Assembly: GCA_032433595.1 (NCBI GenBank)
Contig: JASWJB010000258.1
Coordinates: 1-64,000, forward strand
DNA: 64,000 bases
Direction: 5' to 3'
Source: Conoideocrella luteorostrata
Taxonomy: Eukaryota; Ascomycota; Sordariomycetes; Hypocreales; Clavicipitaceae
Under the pieces are notes generated by a model. The model saw only the letters and a program-made list of their open reading frames with translations, searched no databases and was not told where the DNA came from. The position numbers and the translations under genes are program-made. This document shows positions 10,828-23,052 of this stretch, in pieces. Numbering within the stretch: position 1 is the first letter of the stretch; every line of letters starts with the position of its first letter.

Positions 10828-11054
10828 GCAAAGTAGTACGTATACACAATTCAGCTCAAGCAGAGATGAGGTAGTCAATACACATCGATCAATCTTCATT
10901 ATTTGTATCTTGATTCAAACTGTGACATTTCATCTGGTAGTGGCGCACAATCATCCCGGGGATGCCCGAGATTTGAGGAAATACACATGAAATCTCTTGA
11001 TCGATACCAACCATATTCCTTAACCACAATGTTGAGATGTGTTGTGTAAAATAG

Positions 11055-11478
11055 AGCCAGCTTTAAGCACCTTCAGCACCGGTAGAGAACGGCCCCTGTT
11101 ATTCCGGCGTCAGGGAAAGAGTGTTCAAACAGCCTTGGAGTCAAGCTGAACAGAGAATTGACTTACACAACCTCGTCCTCCGCAATACTGACATTCGTGA
11201 GGACACCACCCATCAACTGGCGCCGGTTCAAGCTCCGGACGCACCCATTCATACCAAGGCTTGTTATTCATCTTTGCAGGATCATGTTTCCATGTGAGCC
11301 ACGGTTTATCGGACAGCTCGCATTCAGTGACTCCAGTAAGATCCGGCGGCCAATATGCCCTCCAAGGTTGATTCGATGATCCTAGCTCCGGCTTGCCATT
11401 GAGATCCCATGGATCAACGTTATCGCTGAGGGTGACAAGAGTTGAGAAGGTCACGTCGGAGGCGATTGAGGAAGACAT
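11055..11478 (-). CDS. Small unknown protein, Trp/Pro-rich with Cys-rich C-terminus
   Basis: The minus-strand ATG at 11478 opens a frame of about 104 codons rich in Trp and Pro (DLNGKPELGSSNQPWRAYWP, then KPWYEWVRPE). It ends in a Cys/Gly cluster (CPHECQYCGGRGC). A strong donor GTAAGT follows GRGC; splicing to an AACAG acceptor near 11098 would add the short tail GAVLYRC before a stop near 11075. Without splicing the frame ends at 11125. I recognise no family, and the exact 3' end is uncertain. It converges on the CmcJ-type gene. Confidence 0.5.
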
Positions 11479-14400
11479 TGTTTTATTTTATCCGAAGCTA
11501 TTGCTTTGCTGCTATTCTGCTGTGAATGATACTGCCTATTTTTGTTGAACATAAAAAGTAGGCTAGAATATAACGTGAATGGGAACTATTTCTGGACAAG
11601 AACGAGAGTGCGCGTTCTCCTTTTCGCGAGCTTATTTCTCAGCCTCGTTTTGCTGTGTGCTTACCCCGCCTTTATATGCGAGGGATATGAAGTTGGGTAA
11701 ACGCGAATCATGCTCGGATTATTGGTACACAAGAACAGTCTGATGCAAACTACTGCTACAGTTTGCATGACTGGGCATCATATATGACGTCTGAGGTATC
11801 TGATCAACGTTCTGGAGACCTTTGACAGCCGGAAAGCATGCCCACGGGTTTGTGCCTCCCCGCGACCACGGGCACCTTATGCGTGCCTAGAAGGGTGTGT
11901 AGCTAATAACAGCCTGCATTACTCATTTTGAAGGAACTTCGTATCCTTGTACTCCGAACTCCGTATAGAGTACTCCGTACTCCGTAACGAATGAAAATTT
12001 CTGGTGCAGGCTGTGGCTCGGCGAAAGCCTGCATACTGTTCGGAGGACAGTATGCTGACCGGTTGGCGCGCAGAATTTAAATGGCGTCTTAGTCCACCTG
12101 CAGCTGCAATAAACCCCCCATCTTGTTGAGGCTCGAGTAGGACGTGGGAAGACGGAAAGCCAGTGACTTCAACACGAGGAGCCTTCAGGCCCTAAGGACA
12201 TGAGTCTTATCAGTGCCTCGGGCCGCGACAACAAATCAATCAGCACCGCCAGCCCAGTCGCGACGGGATGCATGGCTTGGCGCGACTTCGAGCAACCTCG
12301 TGAGCCTGATTGTCTTCAACGTCCCCTCCAGCTGGCCATCACATCACCCCTGGCGCCAGTGTCGTATCACCCTGTTCTTCTCCAGTCAAAATGTGCCATT
12401 TAGACGACTCCAGCGCAATTTTTGCAAGTGTATTGAGAGGGTTGGGATGCACGGGCTACGGTGGGAGGCAGAAGGCGACAATTGGTTGGTCTTGTTGCTG
12501 CTCGTACCGGACGCACCCAACTCCATACGGATTACGGAGTACTGGTTTCGCAATTGGCCATATTGAATCACATGGTAGCCTCCAAGTCGCAATCACAGGA
12601 TTGATTCCGAGTGCTTGTGTCACAATTACCTGCGTCCCACACCTTTTCAAATTTTCGGATTTTCAGCTTCATGAACAGAAGAGCTGAGCTAGAGCCACGG
12701 AGGCAGAAAGCCACCAGCCACCGGATGACTCTTGATCAAATAGCAAGCCTTGTAGCTACAAATCTTCGACGCTAGCAAAAAGCCGCAATTCAAGTTTTTG
12801 ACCCGACTTTTCAAATTCCCCGTGGGTGGGTGACAGCTAACATAAGAGGCCGCACGTAGCCGCACGTAATTCGTCCCTTCGCATAGATGGGGGTGGTCAG
12901 ACTGCCAGCAGAACCGTATGACAAGTTCCCCGTTGCTCCGTACACACGACGCAACATATTTTTTTCATCCGCTGACTCAACTTTTTGGGTGTTATTGGGT
13001 ATTGCAATGAAGTTGCCGCAACAACCATGGACAGTCTAGAAAAATGTCTCTACGGGGTGTGAACCCAATTACGGAGTACAGAGTAATATTTAGGGATGTA
13101 CCTGTGTCTCCCAACTAAATTGCCCGATAATTTCGTCTTGTACAGGCTTTTCCTGTACGGCACAGATGCACCCACAAGTGCGAAGGAGGCGGCGAGCGCT
13201 GCCCGCCGCCGAAAGAAAGTCTTACGCTACCAGTTTTGGGAGGTGGGCGTGTTTCTTGCGCGCGATGAGACGCAGGACCAGGGAGTGAATTGAGACCGGA
13301 CATTAATCTGGCATGGGGAGGGGCGCTTTCTGCCCAATTCTCTGCCGTTGTTATCCTCCCCACACCTTTAGATCCGCGGCAGTACCGAACTTGAGAAGCG
13401 AAACGTCAAGACGACGCAAAATCAAGGCATTACGTAGTTGCCGGCGCTTCGGCCATTTCCACCACGGGGATGGACTGCAAGTACGGAGAGCATGCACATC
13501 ATTTGTTTGGCTGGACGCCTCCGGTGGGCCTCCAGTAACCAAATCGTGTATCGTAGAGGTTGCGGATAACTGCTGGGGTACGGAGTACTCACCGAAACCG
13601 GCCTATGTCACAATCCAGTCTTGAGCGGCGGTCGCCGACCTCATCAGCCTCTTGTGTCATTATCAGCAACAGTATTAGTTACCCTGATTCACATGTTGAA
13701 GTAAATGTATGGCTCGAACGGCTACCTGAATGCATGCCTGTAACGATGCGACAAGGGGGAAGCATGTTTGCTGCAAAGAGGGAGCGATGGCGGTGTACAT
13801 ACGACAAGAGCTAGGTATACTCCGCTAGTCAACTCCGTAATCCGACTAGCCACTACTTTTCTGGAGGAATCATCACACCTTGAAGAATGAGCACCCCCCC
13901 TTTTGTGAGGACATATTGCTGGAATGCTGCTACCAGCCCGCGCTGCTGGATTTACAGTGCATTCTTCCAATGGCCTGAACACGAGAGGGCGCACTTGTCG
14001 AAGTCATTGCATTGTGTGGCAACGCCAGCAATGGCGTTAAATGGTTGGATTCTTTAAATCTGGAGACCCTCCAGAATTGAACCCATGACCCGCACATTCG
14101 TGTGCGGTGAGGTTGTTTGCGACGATTACAGTGGTCGGCCGGGTTGATCCCTGCTGTGTTGACTCCCCTCCAACCCATGCGGTCGGTCACCGGTGCCTTG
14201 TCGGCTTACTTGAGGCTCTTATTCCGGTTGCTAGCCGCTCTTTTTGTTTAATCCACGATGCTAAGCATTTGCTTGCTTATTTATTTGTTTATTATTTATT
14301 CATTGCGTAGGTTTGAATGCACTCCAACCATAGCTGCGATTTTCTTGCGGAACTAGCGTCGCAATAAAGGACCCCCTCAATAAAAAGGTGGAGTCGAGCA

Positions 14401-15123
14401 ATCTTCCTCGAAATTCTTACGCTAGCATGCTGGCGCGGGCCGCCTACCCAGACCCACTTGAGTAGCGGGATCACCCCTGTTAAGTGACCAAAATTTTCGC
14501 CATCTTGTACAATGACAGTTTTACGGAGTACAAAGAGCTGCATTCAATATGTCGGAGCACTGGTGACCAGTAATTGCCACTGGATATCATCCGTGCTAGC
14601 AGGAGTGATCGCGGTCCTGGTACGACGGTGTGGTCCGTAAGACCATTCGAAGAGAAAGTACGGAGTACTCCGTACCAACACATTGTGGGCCAGACAGATG
14701 ACGGCTCGAATGTTCAGGGCGAGTGACCAGCACCCCTCTGGAGTTGCCCAACCCAACCTCGACGTCTCTTTGGCAACCGTAAGGCTCACTCTTCGTGCCG
14801 GACAGGGGGTCGTAGCAAATTATAAGTGGCGCATTAAAGGTACTTATCTTGCCCGCCAATTTATACTTTAACAGAAGTCCCTGCAAGCCTATTTGTTTTA
14901 AAGAGACACATTGCCCGTCCCACGGCCTTTACAGTGCTGCCTGCAGAGCCGTACGTCGCATCCCAGTGTGGCAGTGTCTGCGTCACAGTGAGACAGGATG
15001 AGCCTTACGGTCGCCAAGGAGATAAGCTGACCCAACCTCGACGAAAACAGCCTCCAAACCCGTTAATTTTTTTTTACCGCTAGCAACATGGTTAGAAAGG
15101 GTTAGAACTTCAACTGGCGGTTC
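11479..15123. other. Long gene-free stretch with repeated TACGGAGTA palindromes
   Basis: I found no frame with family features on either strand across about 3.6 kb. The stretch carries several copies of TACGGAGTAC or its halves (near 11966, 12533, 13072, 13577, 14522 and 14658). A short tRNA-like sequence near 14050-14100 does not fold into a proper tRNA. Confidence 0.55.
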
Positions 15124-17565
15124 ATGATGGCCCGACCGCAGCGATCTCAATATGCTCAAATACTTTTCATCACTGCCCTCAGCCTCCTGTGCTTTGGCTT
15201 CTTCGGCTGGAGGATGCTGCCTGAGGTCGACTCTCCCATCCAGTCACCTCCATCCGTGATCTCAATTGGACAAGTAACTTACTTCATATCACCATCAGCG
15301 AAGGTATAGCCTTAGATGTCGCGCTATGGAAGTCATATTATATTAACAATCTCCCAATCTCTTAGCATAAAACGCACTGGCATTCAAAGGGTCTGTCGCC
15401 TTCAGGGCCATGCAGCGTCATTCGCGTCAGCGGTCCTCGGCTTACGCCGGAACATCTCATCAAAACTCGGCAAAACTTTTCACAAGATGATGTTTGGACC
15501 TCCGAGTTCCTGCATAATATAATATTCCAATCCCAGGGATCGCATCAAGCCGTCCAAATTAGTACTGCCGCACAGAAGACGCTCAACAACTGGGGTAGTC
15601 GGATTTTATCCGTAGCTGGCACAGAAGGTTCTGACTCACCGCCCCCCGGCCCCTATTTTTGCAATGCTGGGCAGTTGCATGAGGTTTATCGATTATACAC
15701 GGATACAGCTGAGGCATTCATGAGTGCTACAATCCAGTCGTCGGATGACCCTCATAGGTGAGTGAAACGAATAATATCTTTATAACTGCCCAAGGCTGGC
15801 TACTAATCAGCCCTACAAGCTACAATTCTCTCAATATGCCTGTGCTTGCAGGGGAGTATCCTGGGACCCTGACTATTGCTGTGCCCTCACGCTTGTACTT
15901 TATGCCCACTGAAGAAAAACCTTTGGCTGGGTTGCGTATCGCAGTCAAAGATACTCAAAATGTTCGTGGAGTCAAGACGACAGGCTCGTCCCGTGCATGG
16001 TCTCGACTCTATGGCCCTCAGGGGGAGAGCGCTACCGGTGTGCAGCGCCTGCTAGACCATGGCGCCATCGTAGTCGGCAAACTGAAATCAACACAGTTCG
16101 GAGAGAGTGAATGGGCCACTAGTGACTGGGTGGACTACCATGCACCGTGGAATCCAAGAGGGGATGGGTATCAGACTCCCAGCGCAAGTAGTTCAGGCAG
16201 TGCTGTGGGTGTTGCTGCCTACGACTGGTTAGACTTGGCTACTGGAACAGACTGTATGTTGCCTTGCTTTGGATTCAATATCTTCCAATCACTAATATCC
16301 TGAAATAAAACCTCCAGGCAGCGGGAGTGTCCGGGCTCCTGCAGCTATCCACGGCCTGTTTGCTATTCGGCCGTCGACAAATGCTATAGACAACCAAGGT
16401 GTCATCCCATTCTCAAAGAACTTCGATACTTTTGGAATTTTTACAAGGGATGTAGACACTCTTGCATCGGCATCATCAGTCTTATATAATCAAAAGGCGG
16501 AGATTTCTGCGTGTTTCAATGTCAGATATCCAAATTTCCTCTATATGATCCCCCCGCTCACATAGACGCAGAAACCCACGCGCATTATATATCTAAGTGA
16601 ATACTGGCCAGTTAAAGACGAAGCGAGCTCAGCAATATTTGAAAACACCATCCAAACACTCGAGAGCACCCTCGGTATAACACGGACAATACTAAGTCTG
16701 CGCAACCTGTGGTCAGAAACAAATACCGTTGGAACCAAGCTTTCCATTGATGACTATTTCAAAACAACATTCCCAACTGCATCTTCACTAGATCAATGGT
16801 CCATGCTGACAAAATTCCAAGCTGAATATAAGAGCGCCTTTGGGCACACGCCCCCGTTAAATCCTCAGCTTCAATGGAAAATGTGGGTTACCTCCCTATC
16901 GTTCAATGAATTTGTCAATGATTTTCTGCTGATGGCACCGAAGGAGGTTTTTACCTACACAAACGGCTGAGATGCAGAGGCAAGGAGAGAAAGAGATTGA
17001 AGTCTTCCGTGCCTGGTTTGAAAGGCAGGTTCTACAAGCGGATGTAAACGGCTGCTCTAAGAGTATCTTAGTACTGCCTTGGACCCAAGGTGAACCAAGC
17101 TATAGAGACCAATACGGAGGGTGGGTGTCCCTCTACGTATTGATCTGATCCTCGACTTGGCTGATAAACATTTTGCAGAAAACCAAAGTGGACGGGCGAA
17201 GGCTGGTTTTTCTACTTTATTTCGGTATATGCCGGAGCTCCCGAGGTTATTTGGCCAAGTAAGCCGCTGAACAACCATCCAATTGCACACTTCCATACAG
17301 TCACTGATCCTATACAGTCGGCCAAACTTCATACAAGTCTAAATTCACAAACAGACAGGAGTGGCTTCCAGTTTCTATTGGTCTTGTCGGTGCAAGAGGA
17401 ACAGATGCAGCTTTCACCTCTTTTATTAAGGAAACAATGGATGCTGCGGGCCTTGCAATGAGAGTGGATGCTGGTCGGACCGCTTTTAGGACAAATACCT
17501 CGAGCTTCAACAGCACTTACGTTTCCCCCAAGGCGAAAATATTGATTCATCAAGTTCCAAAATGA
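15124..17565 (+). CDS. Arp1-type amidase (amidase signature family), membrane-anchored
   Basis: Eight exons (15124-15303, 15366-15757, 15811-16253, 16318-16520, 16566-16913, 16978-17120, 17179-17258, 17318-17565) chain in frame into 678 residues. Residues about 13-33 are hydrophobic ([17 protein letters not shown]), a signal or anchor. Next comes the N-terminal domain typical of scytalone-dehydratase-like Arp1 proteins ([20 protein letters not shown]), then the amidase core: AVKDTQN with the catalytic Lys, SASSSGSA with the cis-Ser, and [11 protein letters not shown] with the nucleophile Ser. The end ([31 protein letters not shown]) is also typical. The usual GGSSSGS is SASSSGS and GTDxGGS is GTDCSGS, so activity may be altered. 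The weakest junction is the GTCAAT donor at 16914. MMARP offers a second start at 15127. Confidence 0.8.
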
Positions 17566-18957
17566 GGAGAGCAGACAGTGTTTATAAGTTGGTGTTCGAT
17601 TGTTATATCAGACATCTCCATGCTTAGCACAAGGCGGTTGTTATAGCAGATTGTCAGAGACGAGTCATTTCCAAGCCATTGATTTGTTAGCGTAATTTTC
17701 ATTATGCTCAGTTGGATGGTAGCTCAGATTGGCCTGAAGCTTGTATCTATAGCGTATTATGTCACGAGTAAGTACTTAGTGGTGGGTGGGAATGGTTAAA
17801 TCCTCGGAATCTAGCAATAATTGAGATCAAAGCAAGGCCAACCGCTATAAGTCCGACAGAATCTGACATTATATTGAGATAGGGGCAAATCAATGTTGAA
17901 TCGCTCGCACAGGCTGTTTTCCATGGCAGGCGCATTTTGACCCCACTGTGATTATTAGCTGGACACGGCGTACGACTTGAGACTAGAATTTCTTCTGTCA
18001 GACAGATCATTGCCGTAGATAGTTAGTTATTGTGGGGAGTTGTTTTGGTGGCTGCAGTCATTATTGGGAGACTATCATATTATGACGAAACCATTGGAAA
18101 TCGAGGGAACCAATGGCTGGGATCGACGCAAAAATAGAAGGGTTTCCCACATAGACAGAGAAAAAGAAAGTCGTAAATATTAATCCTCCCAGCTCTTGCA
18201 AATTCCACGACGAGATGTAGTCCCCTGTAATGTAACTTCTACGTATCGTTACATCGCGTTGCTTAGGAAGCCGGCCAAGAACTGACAAAAGTGGACCGGG
18301 TCCATATTTTGATCCCTCCTCGGAGATACAAACGGCTGGCATCCGGTTCTTGGAAATGAACACAGTGACGGAGTGCTCTGTACGGAGTACATCTTCATTA
18401 TATGTATTCATCTACTCCGTACCAAGTAACTCGATGTCGCGGAGCACTAACTTTGCAGCCCCTGTGCTCTATATGCGCTAATCAACAGTCTCCACAGGTC
18501 ATTGTGACCCAACACGGGCACACGGTTCGGGCCGCAAGGCGATTTCATAGGCAGCAACCAAGTAAATATCGCGCGGATAACATTATTTGGGGCTGTCAAC
18601 TAAGGACGTCGTCCACTGGTGGGGCCGTTTCGCATATTCTGGGCTATCTTGACGTAATTGGACGGCTAGAAGCACTGTTAAGTGAGGCTGTCACTGTGGT
18701 GCTATGCCAGCACCACTGTAACGCCAGGCTTTGACCTTGGCCCTTGCCTTCAACACACGTACACAATGCGTTCAAACAATTTCCTGCTCTCGACGTATCC
18801 TGCTTTGGCCTCACTGCCGTCAACTCTTTGGATTGTTTGTCGTATTAAGCAAATCGGGCCGACATCCTTGATATGCCGGGGGATTTCAGCTTGCCCATCT
18901 CGAAAGTACCTTGATTCTCGAACCCGATTTTGTATCACGAGACCCGTATTGCAGAAC
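17566..18957. other. Intergenic, no gene seen
   Basis: It holds the upstream region of the receptor gene and two TACGGAGTA/TACTCCGTA sites (18380 and 18412) in inverted arrangement. The frame of the receptor gene is open upstream to 18682, but that part looks non-coding. Confidence 0.5.
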
Positions 18958-21900
18958 ATGACACAGAGTCCTTCTCCTGGTAAGAGTGAGTACAGCATTG
19001 GCTGGATCTGCGCGCTTTCGGATGAGCGAGTAGTAGCGTCCGCTATGCTGGACGAACACTACGATCCTCCGCCGCAGCCACGGAGCGATGATAACAAATA
19101 CACGGTCGGCCGAATAGCAGCGCACAAAATCGTCATTGCATGTTTACCTGCAGGCATATACGGCACAACTTCAGCGACAAGAGTGGCCGAGCAAATGCGA
19201 TCAGCTTTCCCAGCACTGCGATATACGCTTCTGGTAGGCATAGGGGGAGGAGCTCCAAGTGACGATAATGATATACGGCTCGGCGACGTTGTTGTCTGCC
19301 AGCCCACCGATGGGCATGGCGGTGTCATCGACTACACATTTGGGAAATTTCGCAGCGGTCAAGGCTTTCAACTCACAGGCTTTTCGGGCAAGCCGCCGTG
19401 GATATTGCTCAATACGATGAGGTTTCTTCAATCGCAGCTCTTGCAGGGCTCCGATTTGCCCCATCACTTGAGCACCATGATACAGCGTCACGGCGAACTC
19501 CGAGGAATTTTTGAGCATCAGGGCCAAGAGAATGATTTGTTGTACCACGCAAGTTATCCCCACGTTGGTGGTGCGGATTGCAGCAGGTGTGATCCAGCGC
19601 AGCTCAAAACCCGACCTCTCCGCCGAGACAATAACCCCGTGATTCACTATGGTCTTATTGCATCAGCAAACATAGTCATGAAGGACGCCATCGAGCGAGA
19701 TAGGCTGCGGCAGGACCACGGCATTCTGTGTTTCGAGATGGAGGCCGCTGGCCTGATGCATGGACTTGACTGTCTAGTCATTCGTGGCATCTGTGACTAT
19801 TCTGACTCGCACAAGAATAAGCGGTGGCAACCCTACGCTGCGGCTACGGCTGCCGCATATGCGAAGGAACTAATATGCGCCATACCGGTTCAAGACTCCC
19901 AGAATGACAGCACGCCACATTTGCGGTGTAAGTTCATCAGCTAAAAGACCCAGGAGTGTTCCGAAACGCCGTGTCCAAGTATATATACTGACTCTAAATC
20001 TGTCTAGCAATAGATAGTAGCGTTTCTAGCCCTGACGAAAGATTTCCGTCTAGGAACAGCACTCTTCTCGCAGATCCAGGCCTGGCGGCCGTTGACAGAC
20101 AGATAACGACATACGCCGCGAGCGATGGACTTCCAGCAACAAAAATGTCGACGTCGCTCAGCAGCTACGGAATTCTCCACCGGCCTATATACATGGGTAT
20201 ATATCCTCGTAATAATCACTTTTTCGGACGGAAGATTATTCTCAGGGACATCGCAAAGGGTTTGCTCCCTGAAATGGAAGATACGCTAAGGCTCCGCTCG
20301 ATTGCTTTACATGGTATAACTGGAATTGGGAAGTCACAGATTGCGACTGAGTTTGTGTACCAGAACATGCACAGCTTCAGAGCAGTCTTCTGGATCTCTG
20401 CCAGCAGTAAGGACAAACTCTTTCAGGGATTCACCGAGATTGCGAGGGAGCTGAACTTGTCCATCGGGACAGCTATGAATGACCAGGAAGTGACTGTCCA
20501 ACTGGTCAAAGAATGGCTTATGAAGACACGTTAGTCACACAATATACAGAGTCCTTGTAGAAGGAACAAGATTATAATTCTAACACGGTTATTTAGCTGA
20601 GGATTGGTTGCTTGTTTTTGACAACGCAAATGACTTGTGCATATTACCACCTTTCTGGCCGGCTTCTGAGCGTGGCGCGGTGCTTGTTACAAGCCAAAAT
20701 CCTGCCTCTGCATACCAGCTGGCCAATACGGGCATAGAAATTAAGCCGTTCTCTCCCGAGGAAAGTACGGTCTTTTTCCGCGGGCAACTCGAACCGATGA
20801 CAGTTGGTGACGACGAAGCGAGGAATATGACGGAATCATTCGGGTATCACACTTTGACGATCAAACAAATGGCTTCTTACATAAAGGAATCCCAATGCAC
20901 CTTATCGCAGTTCCAGGAGGTTTATGCCAATTCTACGGATCGGCGGCAACTTTTGGCGACGCCTAATGAACTTTCAGCTCCTGGCTACCCCCACACCACC
21001 ATGACAGCATTCGAGGTAACGTTTTCGAAACTGAGCCCCAATGCCCTCTCTACGCTGGGAATACTATCGTTTTTTGACCCGGACAGAATTCCAGAAGCAT
21101 TGCTTGAGGACCCGAAAAAACGAGTGCCCTTTCTTGCCAGCACTAGGAGACGTCATACCGTTATGCGAGACCTAGGTCGTTACTCTCTGATCGAAAAATT
21201 AGATAATGAACCAAACCTTCGACTTCACAGGATGGTTGTTGACACCATCTCCAAAGTAATCGACCATGATAAACCGAAAGCCCAGGAAGCCTTCCAGAAT
21301 GCCGCTGCCCTGCTTCACCAATGCTTTCCGCTTCAGAGCGAAACACGGAGCCACATGAATGAAAAGTGGGCTGAGTGTGAAAAGTACATATCGCACGTAC
21401 TAGCTTTCAACGAAAGGTATTGTAAACTATCTGAACAGGTCCCGTTGAAGCTATCCTATAATTTCATTGAGCTTCTTTACTGCTCGGCATGGTATGTAGA
21501 TTACTCTTCCCCTGATACCCAGGATATACATTCTTCCCAGCTAACCTTGATTCAGGTATCTCTACGAGAGGGGCCGACTTGATCTAAGCTTTTCCTTGGC
21601 CCGTTCTGCGAAGTCTGCTTACCACGAGGCGGATCTGCGGGACCATAGATTGCTTCTGGCTGACTTATATAGCTTACAAGCCGATTTGTACAATGAACTA
21701 ACTCAAGCCGAAAAGGCGGAACATTTGGCCAAAAAGTCCCTGAAGATAAAGAAGGCGGCAGTTAAAGCCAACGTGCTGGACGAGCATCATCCACAAATTG
21801 CCAATTCGTACATGGATATCGGTGTTTTCATCGCCGGAACCAATCCGAGAAAAGCAATTGGTCTGCACCAGAAAGCCATTAAAATCAGGGAACAATCACC

Positions 21901-22622
21901 AAAATACGCAGACCAACAGGCGCAGCTACTGTCATTGAACTACATGAACCTTGGCCGATGCTGGTGGATGGTTAAGGAGCTAGACAAAGCTATGATCGCC
22001 TATGAGAAAAGCCTCGAAATCATCAAAAAATTGGAAAACGAGACGAGAACACCATATGCACAGTATGTCTTTCTGGTCTGATTGTTTTCATGTACAGCTG
22101 GTAACATAAATGTCACAGAACGGCTTGGACACTATCTGGGCTTGTGAATGTCCTCATTGACCAGGAAAAGATCGATGCCGCTTCTGATCTGTGTGAACAG
22201 AGCATGGAAGTTCATTGCAAAGTCCTTGGGCCCATTCATCACAAGACAGCAGCGTGTTACAACAAGTATGCATGGTTGCTCCAGAAGAAAATGGAGCATG
22301 AAAAGGCAATGTAAGCAACGAGCAACCCTCAATTGAGCTTGCTTCTTATCTCTAACATTTTATTATTTCGTGAAGTGAATACCTTCGCCTATCACTCAAC
22401 GTCCATATAGGGAAACAGTCACCATCAATTGACACTCGGCCGGAGATCGCGCGGACAAAATACCAACTCGCCGAGGTCCTGCACGAGCATGGAAAGTCTG
22501 AGGAGGGTGATAAACTCAAGGCCGAGGCACAAGAGTTGCGATTCCAGTTGACGGGAAAGGTGCCTGAAGAAGACGACACGCTCGAATCATACGATGAGCT
22601 TATCGCTTATTTTTACCGATGA
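18958..22622 (+). CDS. NLR-like receptor: PNP_UDP-NB-ARC-TPR
   Basis: Six exons (18958-19927, 20008-20529, 20597-21491, 21556-22062, 22119-22310, 22376-22622) give 1110 residues with no frame break. Residues about 10-310 are a nucleoside-phosphorylase-type domain (EYSIGWICALSDE, LLVGIGGGAPSDDNDIRLGD, GILCFEMEAAGLMHGLDCLV, IRGICDYSDSHKN). The NB-ARC module follows, with Walker A LHGITGIGKSQIA and Walker B LLVFDNAND. The C-terminal third has TPR-like helices (DLYNELTQAEKAEHLAKKSL, MNLGRCWWMVKELDKAMIAY, VLIDQEKIDAASDLCEQSME). This is the architecture of fungal NLR-like STAND proteins, thought to act in non-self recognition and cell death in the cytosol. The phosphorylase core looks complete, so a nucleoside- or nucleotide-cleaving effector activity is possible. 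The start at 18958 was chosen because the domain begins ten residues later. Confidence 0.88.
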
Positions 22623-22739
22623 TGGCGTAGACATCCTTTGAGATGCTCGCTCGACAATGCGCTCGGATTGTGGAGTTGCCTCGACAATGTCGCACCGTTC
22701 AACTCAGCCCAGAGGAAAACTATCCTTGTTAGCCTGAAA

Positions 22740-23052
22740 TAGGTAATGAAAGTATTACCGCTTCTCAAGAATCCAGAAAGGGGGGGTGATCTTCTAGCCA
22801 TGGAAGTGACGCTTAGATACACGAAAGGGTGGGATAGAGGGAAAACCCGAAGTTACTCTACCCGAGTCCCACCTTAGACGAGCTTGTAGAGATGAATTAG
22901 GAAACTTTTATGAGGTAGACGATCTTCTGTTTAATGTGGTGCTACACACTTTGGCTCTTGCGTATCTCGATCAAGCATTTGAAGAAGATCTTAATATTAA
23001 TAACTTCTATAAAGATGAAGGCCCGACCACCGTGATGCCCTCTCGAGTTTAG
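22740..23052 (+). pseudogene. Relic resembling DUF3435 (Starship captain-type tyrosine recombinase)
   Basis: One frame reads LKNPERGGDLLAMEVTLRYT then KGWDRGKTR. After a shift of frame near 22840-22870 the next reads HLRRACRDELGNFYEVDDLL, continues FNVVLHTLALAYLDQAFEED and stops at 23050-23052. From memory this pattern (a DPxxxxLAMEVTxRYTKG block followed by YEVDDLLFxxVxHxLALAxxDxAF) is typical of DUF3435 proteins, the recombinases that move giant fungal Starship elements. The copy is frameshifted and truncated, with no catalytic residues visible, so it is dead. It starts about 120 bp after the receptor gene. Confidence 0.5.

Noticed and set aside
12200..12687. Three overlapping plus-strand frames of 67-125 codons
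   Set aside because: They overlap in different frames with low-complexity, non-conserved composition; the region looks intergenic.
14041..14110. tRNA-like sequence on the minus strand (GGTTCAATTC-like T loop, hairpin CCGCACA/TGTGCGG)
   Set aside because: The T stem does not pair, no acceptor stem or D arm could be drawn, and no plausible anticodon loop exists.
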